Source: Zelopaecilomyces penicillatus (Eukaryota > Ascomycota > Sordariomycetes > Hypocreales > Pseudodiploosporaceae). From it: a stretch of 64,000 nt of DNA. The stretch spans positions 2,852,001 through 2,916,000 of the forward strand of contig VCCP01000004.1 of assembly GCA_005765155.1 (NCBI GenBank). The letters run 5' to 3'. Under the pieces are notes generated by a model, which did no database searches, had not been told where the DNA came from, and saw nothing but the letters and a program-made list of their open reading frames with translations. Positions within the stretch are counted from its first letter, which is position 1. Every line of letters begins with the position of its first letter. Below, piece by piece: positions 32,844 to 45,940 of the stretch. A program made the position numbers and the translations under genes.

Positions 32844-34590
32844 TTATACTCCATACGCCGGGTTTGGTGGAAGTCCAAACGTGGCCTGCCGGCGGTTCTG
32901 AGACCGAATGTCGTCCGGAGTTTGCTTGCGTGGTGGGGGTGGGGGGTAGGAGTTGCCACCAGGTGCTGGTCGGACAGGAAGACTGAATGTGGCAACGTTG
33001 CTGCTAGGAGGAGTAGCATTTTCGGGATAGCCAGTTAGCTGAGGTATAGAATTTGCCGTATTACCTCTCGAGCCTAGACCTGGATGTGCCAAAGGTGGTG
33101 GTCGGCTGATCCCAATACCGTTACGGGACGGGGATCGACTTTGATTGTAAGGTTGCTGGTCTCTCGGTGAGAGAATTCCAGCACCAACAATTGGGATTTC
33201 TCCAGACGTAGGCGTGTTGATCGTCCGCTCTTCTGACTGTGTCTGAAAGGTGGGGGAATCACTTGATCGCAAAAGATCTTGGGTAGCTGGTGATAGTTGA
33301 GGGGCCAAGTGAGATTTGCGGTTATCTCTCTCCAGAAGTCCGATGGCCCAGTCTCTGAGGTCAACTGGGGTTCTCTTTGCAGCTTGAACAAACGAATCAC
33401 GGTCCTAATTAGAGATGATTAGACGTAATCCAGAGAAGAAAGTGATGAGCTTAATTAGATCAGTAGGATTACTTACAAAGAGATCTTGTGGGGTCGGACG
33501 CCTTTCTGGTTCCTTGTAGAGGCACTTTTGAATCATATCTTCCAGAATGCTAGGGAAAGCATCACTCTTTGGGAGACGAGGGGCTGGTTCATGGACAATC
33601 TGTTGCAGCAGGTCCAGGATGCCAGCAGGGGCAGACTCGTCATCATCAAGGTGCTCGCTCGCGAATGGGAATTTTCCAATAGCCATCTCCATGATTGACA
33701 GGCCGAAACTCCAAACGTCTGACTTGACGGTGTATTTCTCGCCTTGAATCCGCTCAGGGGCCATGTAAGTGGATGTGCCCACAAACGTATCGGCAATGGA
33801 GTTGATCAGCTCGCCAGAGACACCAAAATCGCAGAGCTTAATATGACCCCGAGAGTTAACAAGGATATTGGAGGGCTTGATATCGCGATGCATGATGTGA
33901 TGTTTAGTGTAAAGGTAGGTCAAGCCACCCAGAGTCGCTTCAGCAATTTTGCCCAGCACGTCAACGCGAACAGGTCCAAACACCCTCGAGACTCGGTCCA
34001 ATGATCTATTCCATAGTCGTTAGTAGAGTTTTTTGATGTAATATGTTTAGCACAAAGGCAAATTTGTGCTCACCCTACATCCATGTACTCCATACACATG
34101 ATGACATCGTTGTTATGATTCAAAAAGGCGCCGTAGAAATCAACAATGTAGTTGGAGTGGCACCCATGCATAATCTGCAACTCCCGAACGATTCGCTTGC
34201 GCATTTCCTTCTTTGCTTCGACATGGATGATCTTTCTCAAGAGTTAGCACATACTGTAATTATATGTACTGAAAAAGCAAGACTAGGGGAATGCAGTAGC
34301 AAACATGCCTTGCGGGCCATGACGGTTCCTGTTGTAAGATGCTTGACCTTGCTGACAGTACCTCCATTTCCAGCGCCAAGTTCTTTGATGATCTCAAGTT
34401 CTTCAGGCCGTAGGTCCAATTTGTACTCGATACCAATCTCCAACTGCTCGTCTTTGCCGTCGTCCCGGCCGCCATCATAGTCGTGTCTGCTGGTTTCAGC
34501 GGTTGGTGGGGGTCTTGGGGCAGCTGGAGTCAAGGCGAGGCCCTTGACATTCTTGCGCTTCATAGAGCGCGGAGCAAAAGGGTCGCCCAT
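32844..34590 (-). CDS. MAP kinase kinase of the Ste7 type
   Basis: Dual-specificity kinase predicted to activate the Fus3/Kss1-type MAPK (Pmk1/MAK-2 in moulds), which controls mating, hyphal fusion and infection structures. Exons (minus) 34590-34309, 34231-34074, 34005-33477 and 33404-32844 give 509 aa. The N-terminus MGDPFAPRSMKRKNVKGLALTP is typical of this clade. Kinase motifs: GAGNGG loop, MARK, HRDIKPSN near 186-193, DFG, activation loop S-I-A-D-T at 216-220 (the MAPKK S/T-x3-S/T sites), APE. The C-terminal 170 residues are Pro/Ser-rich and low complexity, ending PPNPAYGV. Intron 1 uses a GC donor (AAG|GCATGT...AAAG|ATC); this is the only join that continues MARK into IIHVEAKKEM. Called Fuz7/MST7/MEK-2 in other fungi; the pathway is inferred from family. 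Confidence 0.94.
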
Positions 34591-37249
34591 GTTGGCAACG
34601 GGGTCTTAGAAGGTAGACGGTAAGGCTTGTTGGGGGAGTTGTTGGAAAAGAAAACAATCGCGGGGTCAGGCCCAGTCGGGGACTTGATCAGGAACTCAAC
34701 AACAGACCAGCCCTGCGCTGGCTGGCATTCCCGGCGGCCGTGTGTATAGAGTCGGCAGCAGGAATCGGTACTCTGGTGATCTTTGTGGTGCGTTTAGCGA
34801 TGTTTGCTGTTGATACGATCTTCGCCGCAGTTGTTGCTGTTAGTGCGATAGTGGGGGGTGGAGTTGGAGTTGAGTTGGAGCCGGAGGGATGTACTTCGTA
34901 CGTTGCGGCCTAGGGGGCGGCGGGTGTAATATGGGCCAATCGTCGTCGATTCTGGCTGAGAGAGGAAAGAAGAAGAAGATGCAATGTGGCGACGTGCTTC
35001 TTCTGTCTCTGCGTTTTTCCCACAGAGAGTCACGCGTGCCTGCGTAATCTGCGTCTTGCTCGGTCGCCCGGATGACGAGGCAATCAATCAGCCAAGAGGA
35101 CTCTCGTGTCGAAGATGCCTCTGAAAGGTATCGCTCCAGCCTTCTCCGCAGATTACAGAGTCTCTTCGAAGTCCGTGTCCTACAGGCCTCAGGTACGGAG
35201 TACAGTATGTGGGGATGGATGGACACTAATTACAGTCTACAGGCAACCTGGCAACGGACTGGAGGCACGCTCGGTACGCTGAATGCACAGTAGAGGTGGG
35301 GTTCGGCAAGCGATAACGTGATCCAGGCGCCGTAAATAGCCAAGTATTGCGACTCTTGCAGTGTTCCAGAGCAAGTCTGGATGTTTGAGGTTGATCCTTC
35401 AGGGAGGGTTAAAAAGCCATCATGGCATTGGGGCTACCACCACAGCTGCTGCAGTGCCGAAAACAGCAGATTCTGATTAGTGCACCCATTTCCACATATC
35501 CATGCATACCCATGTTACAGACTATTAAAACAACTCCTGTCGCTCGTTGGCGTTCACCCGATGAAAAGCCTCCTCCCGAACGTCTGTTTTCATATCCCTG
35601 GCTGGCTCGCTGATCTTGGCCCTACAGCGCTCTTAGACGCCGTGGCGGGCAGTGTCACGCCCGACACAGTCTTCGCATAACGCCAACGACGAATCACGCT
35701 CTCATCCAACGTCCATCCTGGCAAACTGCGTAATCGGCATGCAAAGACCTCCGTGGCGTCCTTATGCAAGCGCTGTCTGATTTATTGATAGAAACGTCTG
35801 ATTGGCAGGCAGTTAGGGAGGCAAAGAGGTCATGTTGCCGCCCAGTGCCTATTACAGCTCCACTCAGCATTCATACGGTTAAATGCCGACCAGGAAGCAG
35901 TCTTCACGATGCGGCTCGTCAAGTGTCATAACAATATGTAACATCTAGTGAATGCAAATTTTATTTGTTTTAGTCTGGCCCCTCATAGTCGAAGTCGTTG
36001 AAGATGTGATATATGACGATGCTTTTTGAAGACCAGGTCATAAGCCCAGTGTTTGACTCCTCCTTGCCTCGTTGACTGCTGATTACAAAAATGATGCCCA
36101 TGAGAAATTGCAAAAGGCTATGCATTTTCATGTTTACATTAATGTAAATCTCACATACCATAATTCCCCGATATCCTGGCTTATCACAACTTTGTACAAT
36201 TAGAAATGTTGCTAATGGGTTATACCCGAATAAGCGCAAGCTAGAAAGATCGTCTCATCATCATCAGATGTCGGACTTGGGTGGCAAACGCCGTACTTCA
36301 AACAAGTGCGTCAAATTTCATCATTCTCATCACTTTTTGTATCTGCATAGATTGGCTGGATGTGAAGCTTCTGGTTAGAGATACTGTAGCCGTAATCAAC
36401 AAAAATAAGCCTGATTTTGATAGCCAGGCTGTTCTAAATATGGTCCCATATGTATTAAACTAAATGGGGGTTGTATGAGAGGCATTTTGAATAAAGGAAG
36501 TGTGAGTTCTAAGTATCTACAAATTTTTATTCTGACACTTGGCAGATGGAAGGCTTGAGGATTTTCAAGCTTTCATTCACGTAGCATGTAGGCACAGTCA
36601 TATACGACAACATCTCCTCAATATGGAAGCCGTCTAGTGAATTTGCAGGATGGATAAGTTTGGTTGGTAAGTAACAGGAGAAGTACCAGCTCAAGTCACA
36701 ATGAGCACTTTAACAGAGAACTATTTTGAAAACGTAGCCAGAAGTAATTATTTGATTTCGGGATTATATAGATATTTATCATCGACCAACTGTAACATAT
36801 TTTACTTCGCGGAATAGAAAAATATTGTATGAGGTTGTTAGCGAGTTGATTCGATTCTCTTGAAGCTTGGTACACCTAGGGTAGCGGAGCTTCCCGATGC
36901 CCAATGGGTGGGGGTCCTCGGAATGTGATTACTTAACAATTAACGGAGCGGATTATCCTCTGTCCACTTGTATCCCTGTCGTGCGCGACACGCAGCCTGG
37001 AAGCTATCATTGCTAAAGGTCTAGTAGTAGTCAATCCAAAAATTCGTGAAGCCTTATAGGGAGAGGACTCGGCCACACTGCGACAATTCTCGGTTCTCTC
37101 CTCGCGCCGCGATCGTGTTTTCTCATCCGCGTATCTCTCTGAATTGAGTTGACAACTGATTCGAACCACTGTCATCTTAATTCGAGAGTAGTATCCCTTG
37201 TCCGACACGGTCGCTCGAACGCACCGCGCAAAGCCAACAACTGGCGACG
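34591..37249. other. Long divergent intergenic region (MAPKK / SPT6)
   Basis: 2.66 kb without a supported gene. One short stretch at 36281-36463 has a codon-like look (see findings). AT content rises at about 36000-36850. The last 300 bp carry the SPT6 promoter and leader. Confidence 0.45.
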
Positions 37250-40200
37250 ATGAGTGCATCAATGCGCGATCTGATATCGGGGGAGGCTGAGCTAGATGAT
37301 GAAGATGATGAGTCTTTCGATGAAGAAACCGGCGAGGAGCGTGTGAGAAAGCATTCTGGCCGTATCGAGGATTCGAGCGAAGAGGAAGAGGACGACGATG
37401 ATGAAGAAGAGGCACGCAAGGTATGCGCAGAACAATCATCAGGATGCAATTCAATATATTGACAAAGCAATTACTAGATCCGCGAGGGATTCATCGTTGA
37501 CGAAGATGAGGAAGAAGAGGAGGAGGAAGAAGCAGGATCTGATATCGAAGCTCGAACCACGAAAAGGAAACACAGGCATCGCGAGGAAGAGGCGGAACTT
37601 GATGAAGATGACTTAGACTTGATTGGTGAGCAGTTTGGAGAGCGTCCAAAGCCTCAAACTCAGGTAAGCCCGATGGGAACATATGGTCATGTCTTTCATT
37701 CACAGTGATTCTAACGTGTTTTGCCCAGTCAAATTTCAAGCGACTCAAGCGTGGCCATCGCGGTGAAGATGACACCGTAAAGCAACGCCGAGGCTTGGAA
37801 GAGATCTTTTCCGACGAAGACGAAGATGCGGGCGAGCAGCGACCTTACGCTAGATCGAATTTTCGTGCACAAGCCGACGAGTTCGACGATTTCATTGAAG
37901 AAGACTTCCCAGAGGATGAAGATGAGCGCATTCGCCAACTCGAAGACGCTGAAGTGGCTCGTCCTAGGGATCGAGGCATGGGCGGTGTAGTCGATACCTC
38001 TGGATTAGATAAGGATGCATTGGAAGACATGGAGGCCATTTTCGGCAACGGCGAAGATTACGACTGGGCGCTTCAGATGGAGGATGACGAGGAAGATCGT
38101 GAGCGGGAAGAGCAAGGCATTGAGCTCAAAGACGTGTTTGAGCCTTCACAACTTAAAGAGAAACTTCTCACCGACGAGGATAACGAAATTCGCTTCACTG
38201 ACGATCCAGAACGCTTTCAACTCGATCGCAAACCTTTCAAAAACCAGCAGATTACTGGAGAACAGTTCAAGGAAGAAGCAAGGTGGATTGCTAATCAGCT
38301 TTGGCCGAAGAAGGGATTGGCCCAAGAACTCCAGGCTCCTTTCGGCAAAGCTGTTCACAGAGTGCTTGAATTCTTCATGATTGATGGTGTCGAAGTTCCT
38401 TACGTTTTCCAGCATCGGAAGGACTATCTGCTTCACTCAAAAAAGACGCGCAAATCAACACGAGACGATATGGATGGACCTGACTACACTATACAATCTG
38501 ATAAGTTGTTGAATCAGGATGATCTATGGAGAATTCTTGAGTTGGACATCAGATTCCGTTCTTTTGTGGAGAAGAGGGACTCCCTCGAAAAGACATACGA
38601 AAATCTCAAAACGCTGGATGTGGAGGACACAATGGTTGAGGAGATGACTCCAGAAGCCACGACCATGGAAGAACTTCAGGATCTGCAAGACTATTTACAA
38701 TTCCAGTATGCCACTAAGCTGAAGGATTTGGCTGCCTTGTCAGGCAATGTATCACAAACCAAACGACCAGGCTCAAAGTCATCACTTTTCGACCGCGTTC
38801 GTAACGGAAAGGCAGCATACTTTGTTCAGGCATATGGTATCACAGCTGACCAGCTGGCAAAGAATGCTCTCCGCCAGGGCCGGAAGGTTGCACCTGATGA
38901 TCTTTCTCAATATCCTATGGATCTCGCTGATAGCTTGATCGACGAGCACTTCAACACTGGTGATCAAGTCATGAGTGCTGCGCGACAGATGTACTCCGAG
39001 AACCTCTTTGTCAGCCCCCGAATGCGCAAATACTTCAGGAGCTCTTATTACCAGGCGGCAGAGATTAGCTGTCGACGAACAGATAAAGGGTTGCGGAAGA
39101 TTGATGACATGCATCCATACTATGAGATCAAGTACCTTCAGAACCAAGCCATCGCTGATCTGGTCCATCAGCCAGAGCTGTTCCTCAAGATGATGCGTGC
39201 AGAAGAGGAAGGCCTCATTGAGATCAAGATCGAGATGCCTCCGAGATACGACTTCAAGCGACAGCTATACCAAGAGTTTGAGTCTGAGAATTTCAGTGAC
39301 CGCGCCGAGCAATGGCGGGAGGAGCGCAAGAGAGTATTGGACATGGCATACCCTAAGCTGGAAAAAATCGTGGCCAAGAATGTGAAGGAAGTCATCCGAA
39401 CGTTTTGCCAGGACGAGGTTCTAAAAATGTGCCGTCAGGAATTCTATAGGAAGCTTGATCAGGCTCCCTATAAGCCCAAAGGGATGATCCTGGGCACTAC
39501 TCCACGTGTGCTAGTGCTCTCCAACGGCATGGGCGACCCCTCTCGTGATCCTGTCTGTTGGGCATGGGTCGAGGAAGATGGCCGAGTACTGGAGCAGGGC
39601 AAGTTCGGAAACCTTGGCAGGGACGAGGCACAACGAGAAGAGTTTGTTGAGCTCGTAAGGCGTCGCCGTCCTGATGTTATTGGTACAAGTGGATGGTCTT
39701 CAGACTCGCAAAAGTTGGTGCGCGACTTGAAGAGTCTCGTGAGCGAAAAGAATCTCATGGGTCCTGAGTTTGAAGACCCCGAGACGAACGATTACCGAAC
39801 TGAATTATTAGAGGTTGTGGTAGTGGAAGACGAGGTGGCTCGCTTGTACAAAGACAGTACTCGCGCTCTTGCCGAGCATCCTTCTCTCAACCCCGTCACC
39901 CGATACTGCATTGCCTTGGCACGTTATATGCAAAATCCCATGAAGGAATATGCTGCCTTGGGCAAGGACGTGTCATCTTTGTCGTTTCATCCATGCCAGC
40001 ACCTCTTGCCGCCAGATAAGTTGATGAAGTATCTTGAGTCTGCCATGGTTGACACAGTCAATATGGTTGGTGTCAACATTAACGATGCCATGTCAGACAC
40101 ATATACTGCTAACCTCTTACCGTATGTTGCCGGCCTGGGTCCGCGAAAAGCGACCAGCGTAATCAAGGCCATAAATGCGAATGGCGGCACCGTCAACACT

Positions 40201-41720
40201 AGAGACGAGCTGGTCGGCGACCCAGACAGCGGCAAATTACCAGTTGTAGGACCTCGGGTGTGGAACAATTGCGCCAGTTTCCTCTTCATAGACTACGACG
40301 CGACGAATCCATCTTCAGACCCCCTTGATAATACGCGTGTTCATCCTGAAGACTACGAACTCGGCCGCAAAATGGCAGCCGATGCTTTGGAGCTGGACGA
40401 AGAAGATGTGAAGGCGGAGACGGACGAGAATGGGCCCGGTGCAATCGTCCGCAAGTTGTTTAAGCAGGACGAGCAAGAGAGAGTCAATGAACTAGTGCTC
40501 GACGAATATGCCGATCAGTTGCAGAGGAATTTCAACCAACGGAAGCGGGCCACTCTTGAGGCCATCAGTGCTGAGTTGCAGGCTCCCTATGAAGAGCTCA
40601 GAAGGAGCTTTGCGCTATTGGGGCCGTCAGACATTTTCACAATGTTTACTGGCGAGACTAAATCATCTCTTTGCGAGGGTATGATTGTGCCTGTCAACGT
40701 AAGGCTTGTCAGGGATGACTTTGCGATTGTGAAGCTAGATTGTGGCATTGAAGGCAGAGTCGAGGCTCACGAGGTAACTAGCCGCTCCTCAGTCAAGGAT
40801 GTCCTCAGTTCGGGGCAAACGATCAAAGCCAAAATTCTGGAGATGAACTACAAGGACTTCATGGCCAAGGTTTCCATGCGGGAGGACGCCGTCCGCGTTC
40901 CTTACAAGCCCACAATTAACTTCGGCCGTGACGGGTGGGACTATACTTTGGAGACTGCGGACAAAGAGGAGCTACGCGAGAAGGACAAGACTACGGGTCG
41001 AACTCAACGTGTTGTGAAACATCCAAACTTCAAGCCTTTCAACTCGATCCAGGCCGAGGAGTATCTCGGATCACAACCCCCCGGAGAAGTAATTATTCGT
41101 CCTTCTTCCAAGGGCAACGATCATCTCGCCATTACCTGGAAGGTCGCCGACAATGTTTACCAGCACATTGATGTTCTGGAAATGCAAAAGGACAATGAGT
41201 TTTCAGTTGGAAAGCTGCTCAGGATAGGTGGCAAGTACACCTACAGCGATCTGGACGAGTTGATTGTGGATCACGTCAAAGCCATGGCACGCAAGGTGGA
41301 TGAGCTGATGCGGCACGACAAGTTCCAGAACCGTTCCCGCAACGAGACTGGTAAGTTTCTCATCTTACACATACACGCACATACTCTCTTTCTCTCTATC
41401 TTATGTTACAATCAGAGTGTATTACAGCAGACTCTTCTACAACACCTTTACTAACTATTTTCGCAGAGAAATGGCTCACCACTTACATTGACGCGAACCC
41501 GAATCGTTCAGCATATGCATTCTGCATTGACCCAAAGCACCCGGGCTACTTCTGGCTGTGCTTCAAGGCGAGCAGAACAGCAAGACTCATTGCACTGCCA
41601 GTACGATCCATTCCACAGGGCTTCGAGCTCAAGGGATACCAGTACCCAGACATGCGAGCGCTGTGCAATGGTTTCAAGCTGCGGTATCAGAATGAATTTT
41701 CCAAGATGAGCACGCGGTAG
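37250..41720 (+). CDS. spt6: Transcription elongation factor Spt6
   Basis: Histone chaperone and elongation factor that travels with RNA polymerase II. Exons 37250-37420, 37478-37663, 37729-41350 and 41467-41720 give 1410 aa, the usual size. The N-terminus is extremely acidic (EEEEDDDDEEE, DEDEEEEEEEE), as in all Spt6 proteins. Then follow the helix-turn-helix and YqgF-like core (MILGTTPRVLVLSNG), HhH motifs (LPYVAGLGPRKA), an S1 domain near residue 1090 (CEGMIVPVNVRLV...GIEGRVEAHE), and tandem SH2 domains that bind the Pol II linker (HPNFKPFNSIQAEEYL, GEVIIRPSSKG). The last exon completes SH2-2 (YIDANPNRSAYAFCIDPKHP). All junctions keep frame; the first two short introns sit inside the acidic region. 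Confidence 0.96.
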
Positions 41721-44700
41721 TACACAAAAATAAAGGCAAGGGAAAGGGTTACGAATTTTTCTTTTCAATATCAATTTTCTTTTTCATTTAGTTTAGTTCA
41801 GTTTTCTCCTCACAGTGGGGGAGAGGAGGGGAGAATGGCTACAAGATTTTTCCTCGGGAAGATTCTTTAGAGAATGGCGTGGAAGCCGGCCGGAATGTAA
41901 AGATTCAGAACAGGGGGTCAAGGATAGTTTGGAAGAAGAAGAAGAAGATGATGATGAAGAGGAAAGCGAGGAAAGGGGAAAGGGCTGTCAGAGTCTGACT
42001 TGCCCGTGTTTCGACTACTATCCTATCTATCATATGCGTGGAGCGCTTTGGGGAAAATCCCCCTTTTGGAGAGAAAGTAAAAGCCTGAAAGCGGGACCCA
42101 CAGGAGTTGTGACTATAATAGCATTTCAATCGTATTTTTCTCACAGTTTTATGTCTGCTCGTTTTCTGTCTCTGGTTCGCACTTGGTGGAAGGGGGCGTG
42201 ATGGGAAGGACGAGGTTGCAGAGTTTCCATGGTGGAGCAGCTCATGAAGAAAACATGTATAACTATCTCTTTATTATCATACAACGTCCGAGGTGAGATA
42301 CCTATTCCCCTTTTTCCTTTTGTTTGTCTCTTGTTTCTGCCAGACGTTCCATCGATAGACGCAAATGTATTAGCTCTGATGTAATCATGCCTTGGAATGT
42401 GAAACATGAACCAAGGCAAAAAAGGCACTTATCAGCAGCCGAGCCGTTCTTTGGCTGCGGGTTTCCATTGAGATGATTATTGGTCAATCTTTTTCTCCAT
42501 GCTACACTAATTTACCTATCTGCGCACAAGGAATCGAGGAACATGAAGCTCCGAAAACCCCCTTTTGATATGATATATGTTGCTTTGTGCACTGCTGAGG
42601 TTTGTTCAATGGCCTGTGTATATTTTATGAGAACCTTACAGCTGACTCTGATGCCAGCTCAAGTTCTCCAGCATGTGTCCTCAATTTTAGCTGCGTCATC
42701 TCAAATAGCATTGGCTTTAGGTATTGTAGCATCAAGATTCAACCCATTTCGCCAGGATGCCAAGTCCCTTGAAAAGCAAAGTCTCGCGTGTGTTGCCCAT
42801 CAAAGCATCGTCTTTCAAAACTCCCGGATTGATTGCCAGCAGCTGAAAAGGACAACTGCAAGTTCAACACGTTACACCCTAAGGTTAGGCTCCAAAGCGG
42901 CCCACTTTACGATACTTTTCCCCGTCGTTGGCAAAAACGAATCCGTTGAGATGACCAATAACAGGCATAAATATCGAGTCATCGAAGATGGGGCAACAGA
43001 TCATGTGCGCCGTTTGCAGTCGATGTTTGTCACTGTTTGGCAGCGCCGGAGGCATCCGAGGCCGGCAGGTGGGGCAGAAACGGAGATGCCTGGGATTCCC
43101 CCCCCCAGGTGCACCGGCAAGTAAACAATAGCAGTGTCTCAGCTGCTCATTTATCCAGGGGAAATGGGGCAGACAGAAAGCAATGGCAACTAAAAGAAGC
43201 GCAGCATCTTTGCAATTGGTCTATGAGTCACGAGCAATCCCCCACCAATTGGTATCTGCAGATGCTCATGTTCATGCTCATGCTATGCTCTCTGCCTGAA
43301 GAGCGGCGACATCGGGGCTGAGCGTGGCAACTGTGGACACCTGTGGACATTTCTGCAAACGGCAAGAAAGAATGACAGTGTGGTGATCGGACAGCGTGGC
43401 ATGAAGCGATGCTCACGAGACTCGTTGACCCGCAATATGGGGTCCTTCCTCCACTATTCGATATCGTGAGATGCCGACACGGGAAGCTGGCAGTGACGCC
43501 GTCGATGGAGCTGATGACGATGTGAGGGTGCCGGGTGCCTGGTCAGCTCATCAGCGGGGCTCTGTGGATCGGGCTCCGTGGTCGGGACGGACGACAATTG
43601 GGACCATCGGACTTGAATCCCAACAATTCTATCAGCGAGTTACTTTCAGCGGGTTCTGTCTGGAGTCCGTGATGCCGCTACTGTGAATACCTGGGGTTGG
43701 CGACTTCCATGGGCTCCTAATAAACCAGAGCTAGCCCCTATAAGCCAACCTGTTGTGTTCCAGGCCTCGTTCGGCTTCCCAACCAGCAAGCTCCCAGTAT
43801 TTATTCTGCTGATATTCGGCGGATGGCAACTGGAGCTTCAGTGGGCGTAGTGGGAGTTTTAGCGGGCGCCCATGTTACTGGTTACTATAGTACCTACTAT
43901 TACTGTATCATGTACATGTATCTAGGCCACGAGTCGCCTAGCGTGGCTGAGACTCTGGGAAGGACCCATTTCGTAGCGTCCTCATCCCCCCATACCCCGC
44001 AAATTTACATGCGTTGCACCGGTTAGCAGGTACCGAACACAAAACCCACAGCACAACGTCACCTGGTCCGGGGTACCCGCAGGGGTCCAAGTCGCTGTGG
44101 AAAGCACAGCTGCAGCTGCCCACCCGATGCGCAGATAATGAGGGCAGCAGCGACGTCAGCATCATCATATTCATCATAGCAATAAGTGCGGAAGATGGAA
44201 GTAGAAGAGTCCTCAATTGCCATTGAATTCAGATGCCGGAAGGAATGGTCAATTGCGTGCGTCAGAAGGCTGATGGGCAAAAGCAACAGCTCCAGCAGCA
44301 GTGAGATGATTGGGTGGACAACTCGGGGGGCAAGGAGTGTACATGCCTTCCTTCCGTTCTACAGGTGCAGACTAAGCTAATTGCCAGGACAAAGAAGTGA
44401 TTCTTGGTGCTGCTTGCGTCAGGTCACGCGATGCGTGAGGTTTATTGAGCCACTCCATTGCTTTGCTCAGGGAAGGACCGCACACAGCGCCCGCCTCCCA
44501 TTCGAATTGTCAGGGGGGGCCTCACGCACTCTCACTGCAGGAAGGCTACAGTCTACAGCCTACAGCGCTGGTCGGCACAGTGCACGTCTGCTCGCACCTA
44601 CCCTCACACTACGCAGCGCACTGCACACACCCCTCCCTGCCCCTTCATTGCCCACCCCCGCTCGCTTTCATCACGGCTGATTGGATTAGTTTTGGCTATT

Positions 44701-45265
44701 GAGTCTCTCTGGTCCTTTTGGCTTTTGGCTTGGGTCTGCTTGCTGCTGCGTCGTTCGTCTTGGAGACCAACGCATTGGCTTGTCGTGATTGGCTCCATGG
44801 GCTTCTGCCACCCGCCCCCTCTCCAAGACGTCTCGCGTGACCGGCACTGTACTATACTGTACAGTACATGGGCTGTGATGAAGGTGATATAATAGAGCAT
44901 GCCCAGCTCTTCATTTCCAAGCTCTTGCTTTTCATTCTTCCCTCCCATCATCCCCATCATCTCCATCATCCCAATCATCAGGCTCGCATCTACACAAACT
45001 ATACCCATACTCTGCGACTGGACCCGCGCTTGTAAACCCGGTCTCTATCTGCAACATCTCTCCGACTCACTCTGCCAATCTTCTCATCCCATCAAAACGG
45101 TTGTTTGACGATTGATTGTGCCAATTGTAACATACTGGATGATATAACCTGCTCTTCATCAAGCTTGCCTACGCCAGAGTATCATCTGCCAGCCAGCTTG
45201 TCAGATCCCACACTTCTCTCTTCAACGCATTGAACATTCCGTCTTACGTCTTATCACCCATCAAA
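41721..45265. other. Long intergenic region between SPT6 and the Stf2-like gene
   Basis: 3.5 kb with no firmly supported gene. It has a GAA/GAT-rich stretch just downstream of SPT6 (41933-41975). A candidate two-exon frame lies on the minus strand at 42732-43055 (see findings), opposite a 214-codon open frame on the plus strand (42480-43124); at most one is real. The right end has a 9-bp repeat and a CT/CAT-rich leader for the next gene. Confidence 0.4.
44944..44979. repeat. 9-bp tandem repeat, 4 units (CCCATCATC-like)
   Basis: CCCATCATC, CCCATCATC, TCCATCATC and CCAATCATC in a row, about 290 bp before the Stf2-like start, probably within its 5' leader. Confidence 0.75.
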
Positions 45266-45940
45266 AGTGAGTTCATCTGATTTACCTCCTTCACCCCGCA
45301 TTCAAATGTCGTACAGTGGTACAACACGACTCGTACACAAACCATCATCCGGTGTCTGTTACTCGTCCCTACTACGCCTCTCAACTCTCAACTCATCAGT
45401 GACGAGCATTTGTGAGGTTGACGTCTCACATATCACACCTATTACCACTCAATGCTGGACGGGTTACAGAGTGCTAACTTGAGCTGTTTTGCTAGTGACT
45501 CGTTCTCACAAGGCCAACGACCGTGACCACAAGGGTCTTGCTGAGGGCACTGCCGCTCCGACTGAGCACTTGCCTCGTTTCTTTGCCAAGTCCGGCCACG
45601 TTGACGTCGACCCAAAGAAGATCAAGAAGGACGGCGGCGGCAAGGGCAACTGGTAAGTCATTATTCAGAGCTTGCAACAATTGGTCCTTGGCTAATTTCT
45701 GTTGTCACGCGCAGGGGAAACTTCGGTGAGGAAATTCAGGACGAAAACTTCCGTTTCACCAACACTCGCCGCCGCTCCAACAGCAGCAGTGTATCCCACC
45801 AGAGATCAGATTTTAAGACCAAGTTCGAGGTCAATGAGCCCGAACCTGTCTTTGAGGAATCTGTTCATGGACCCGCCGATGATGATAACGGTGATGCCCT
45901 TTCCAAGACGGACTCGTCGGAGAGTGTCCGATCCGTTTAG
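45266..45940 (+). CDS. Stf2-like / hyaluronan-mRNA-binding family small protein
   Basis: Small basic-acidic protein of the family that includes yeast Stf2/Tma10 (ATPase-stabilising, ribosome-associated, stress tolerance) and HABP4/PAI-RBP1-type RNA-binding proteins. Segments 45266 (one base), 45496-45652 and 45715-45940 give 127 aa. The ATG is split: A is the last base of exon 1 (CAAAA|GTGAGT) and TG the first two of exon 2 (GCTAG|TGACTCG). Without this splice the frame has no ATG at all and a TGA lies 18 nt upstream of the exon 2 frame. The start MTRSHKANDRDHKGL and the Gly-rich KKDGGGKGNWGNFGEE segment match the family. The Ser-rich RRRSNSSSVS and the tail NEPEPVFEE are also typical. 5' leader is long and pyrimidine-rich. 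Confidence 0.82.

Noticed and set aside
42480..43124. 214-codon open frame on the plus strand
   Set aside because: No recognisable domain or splice context, and it overlaps an opposite-strand candidate with better signals. Kept only as a question in the intergenic entry.
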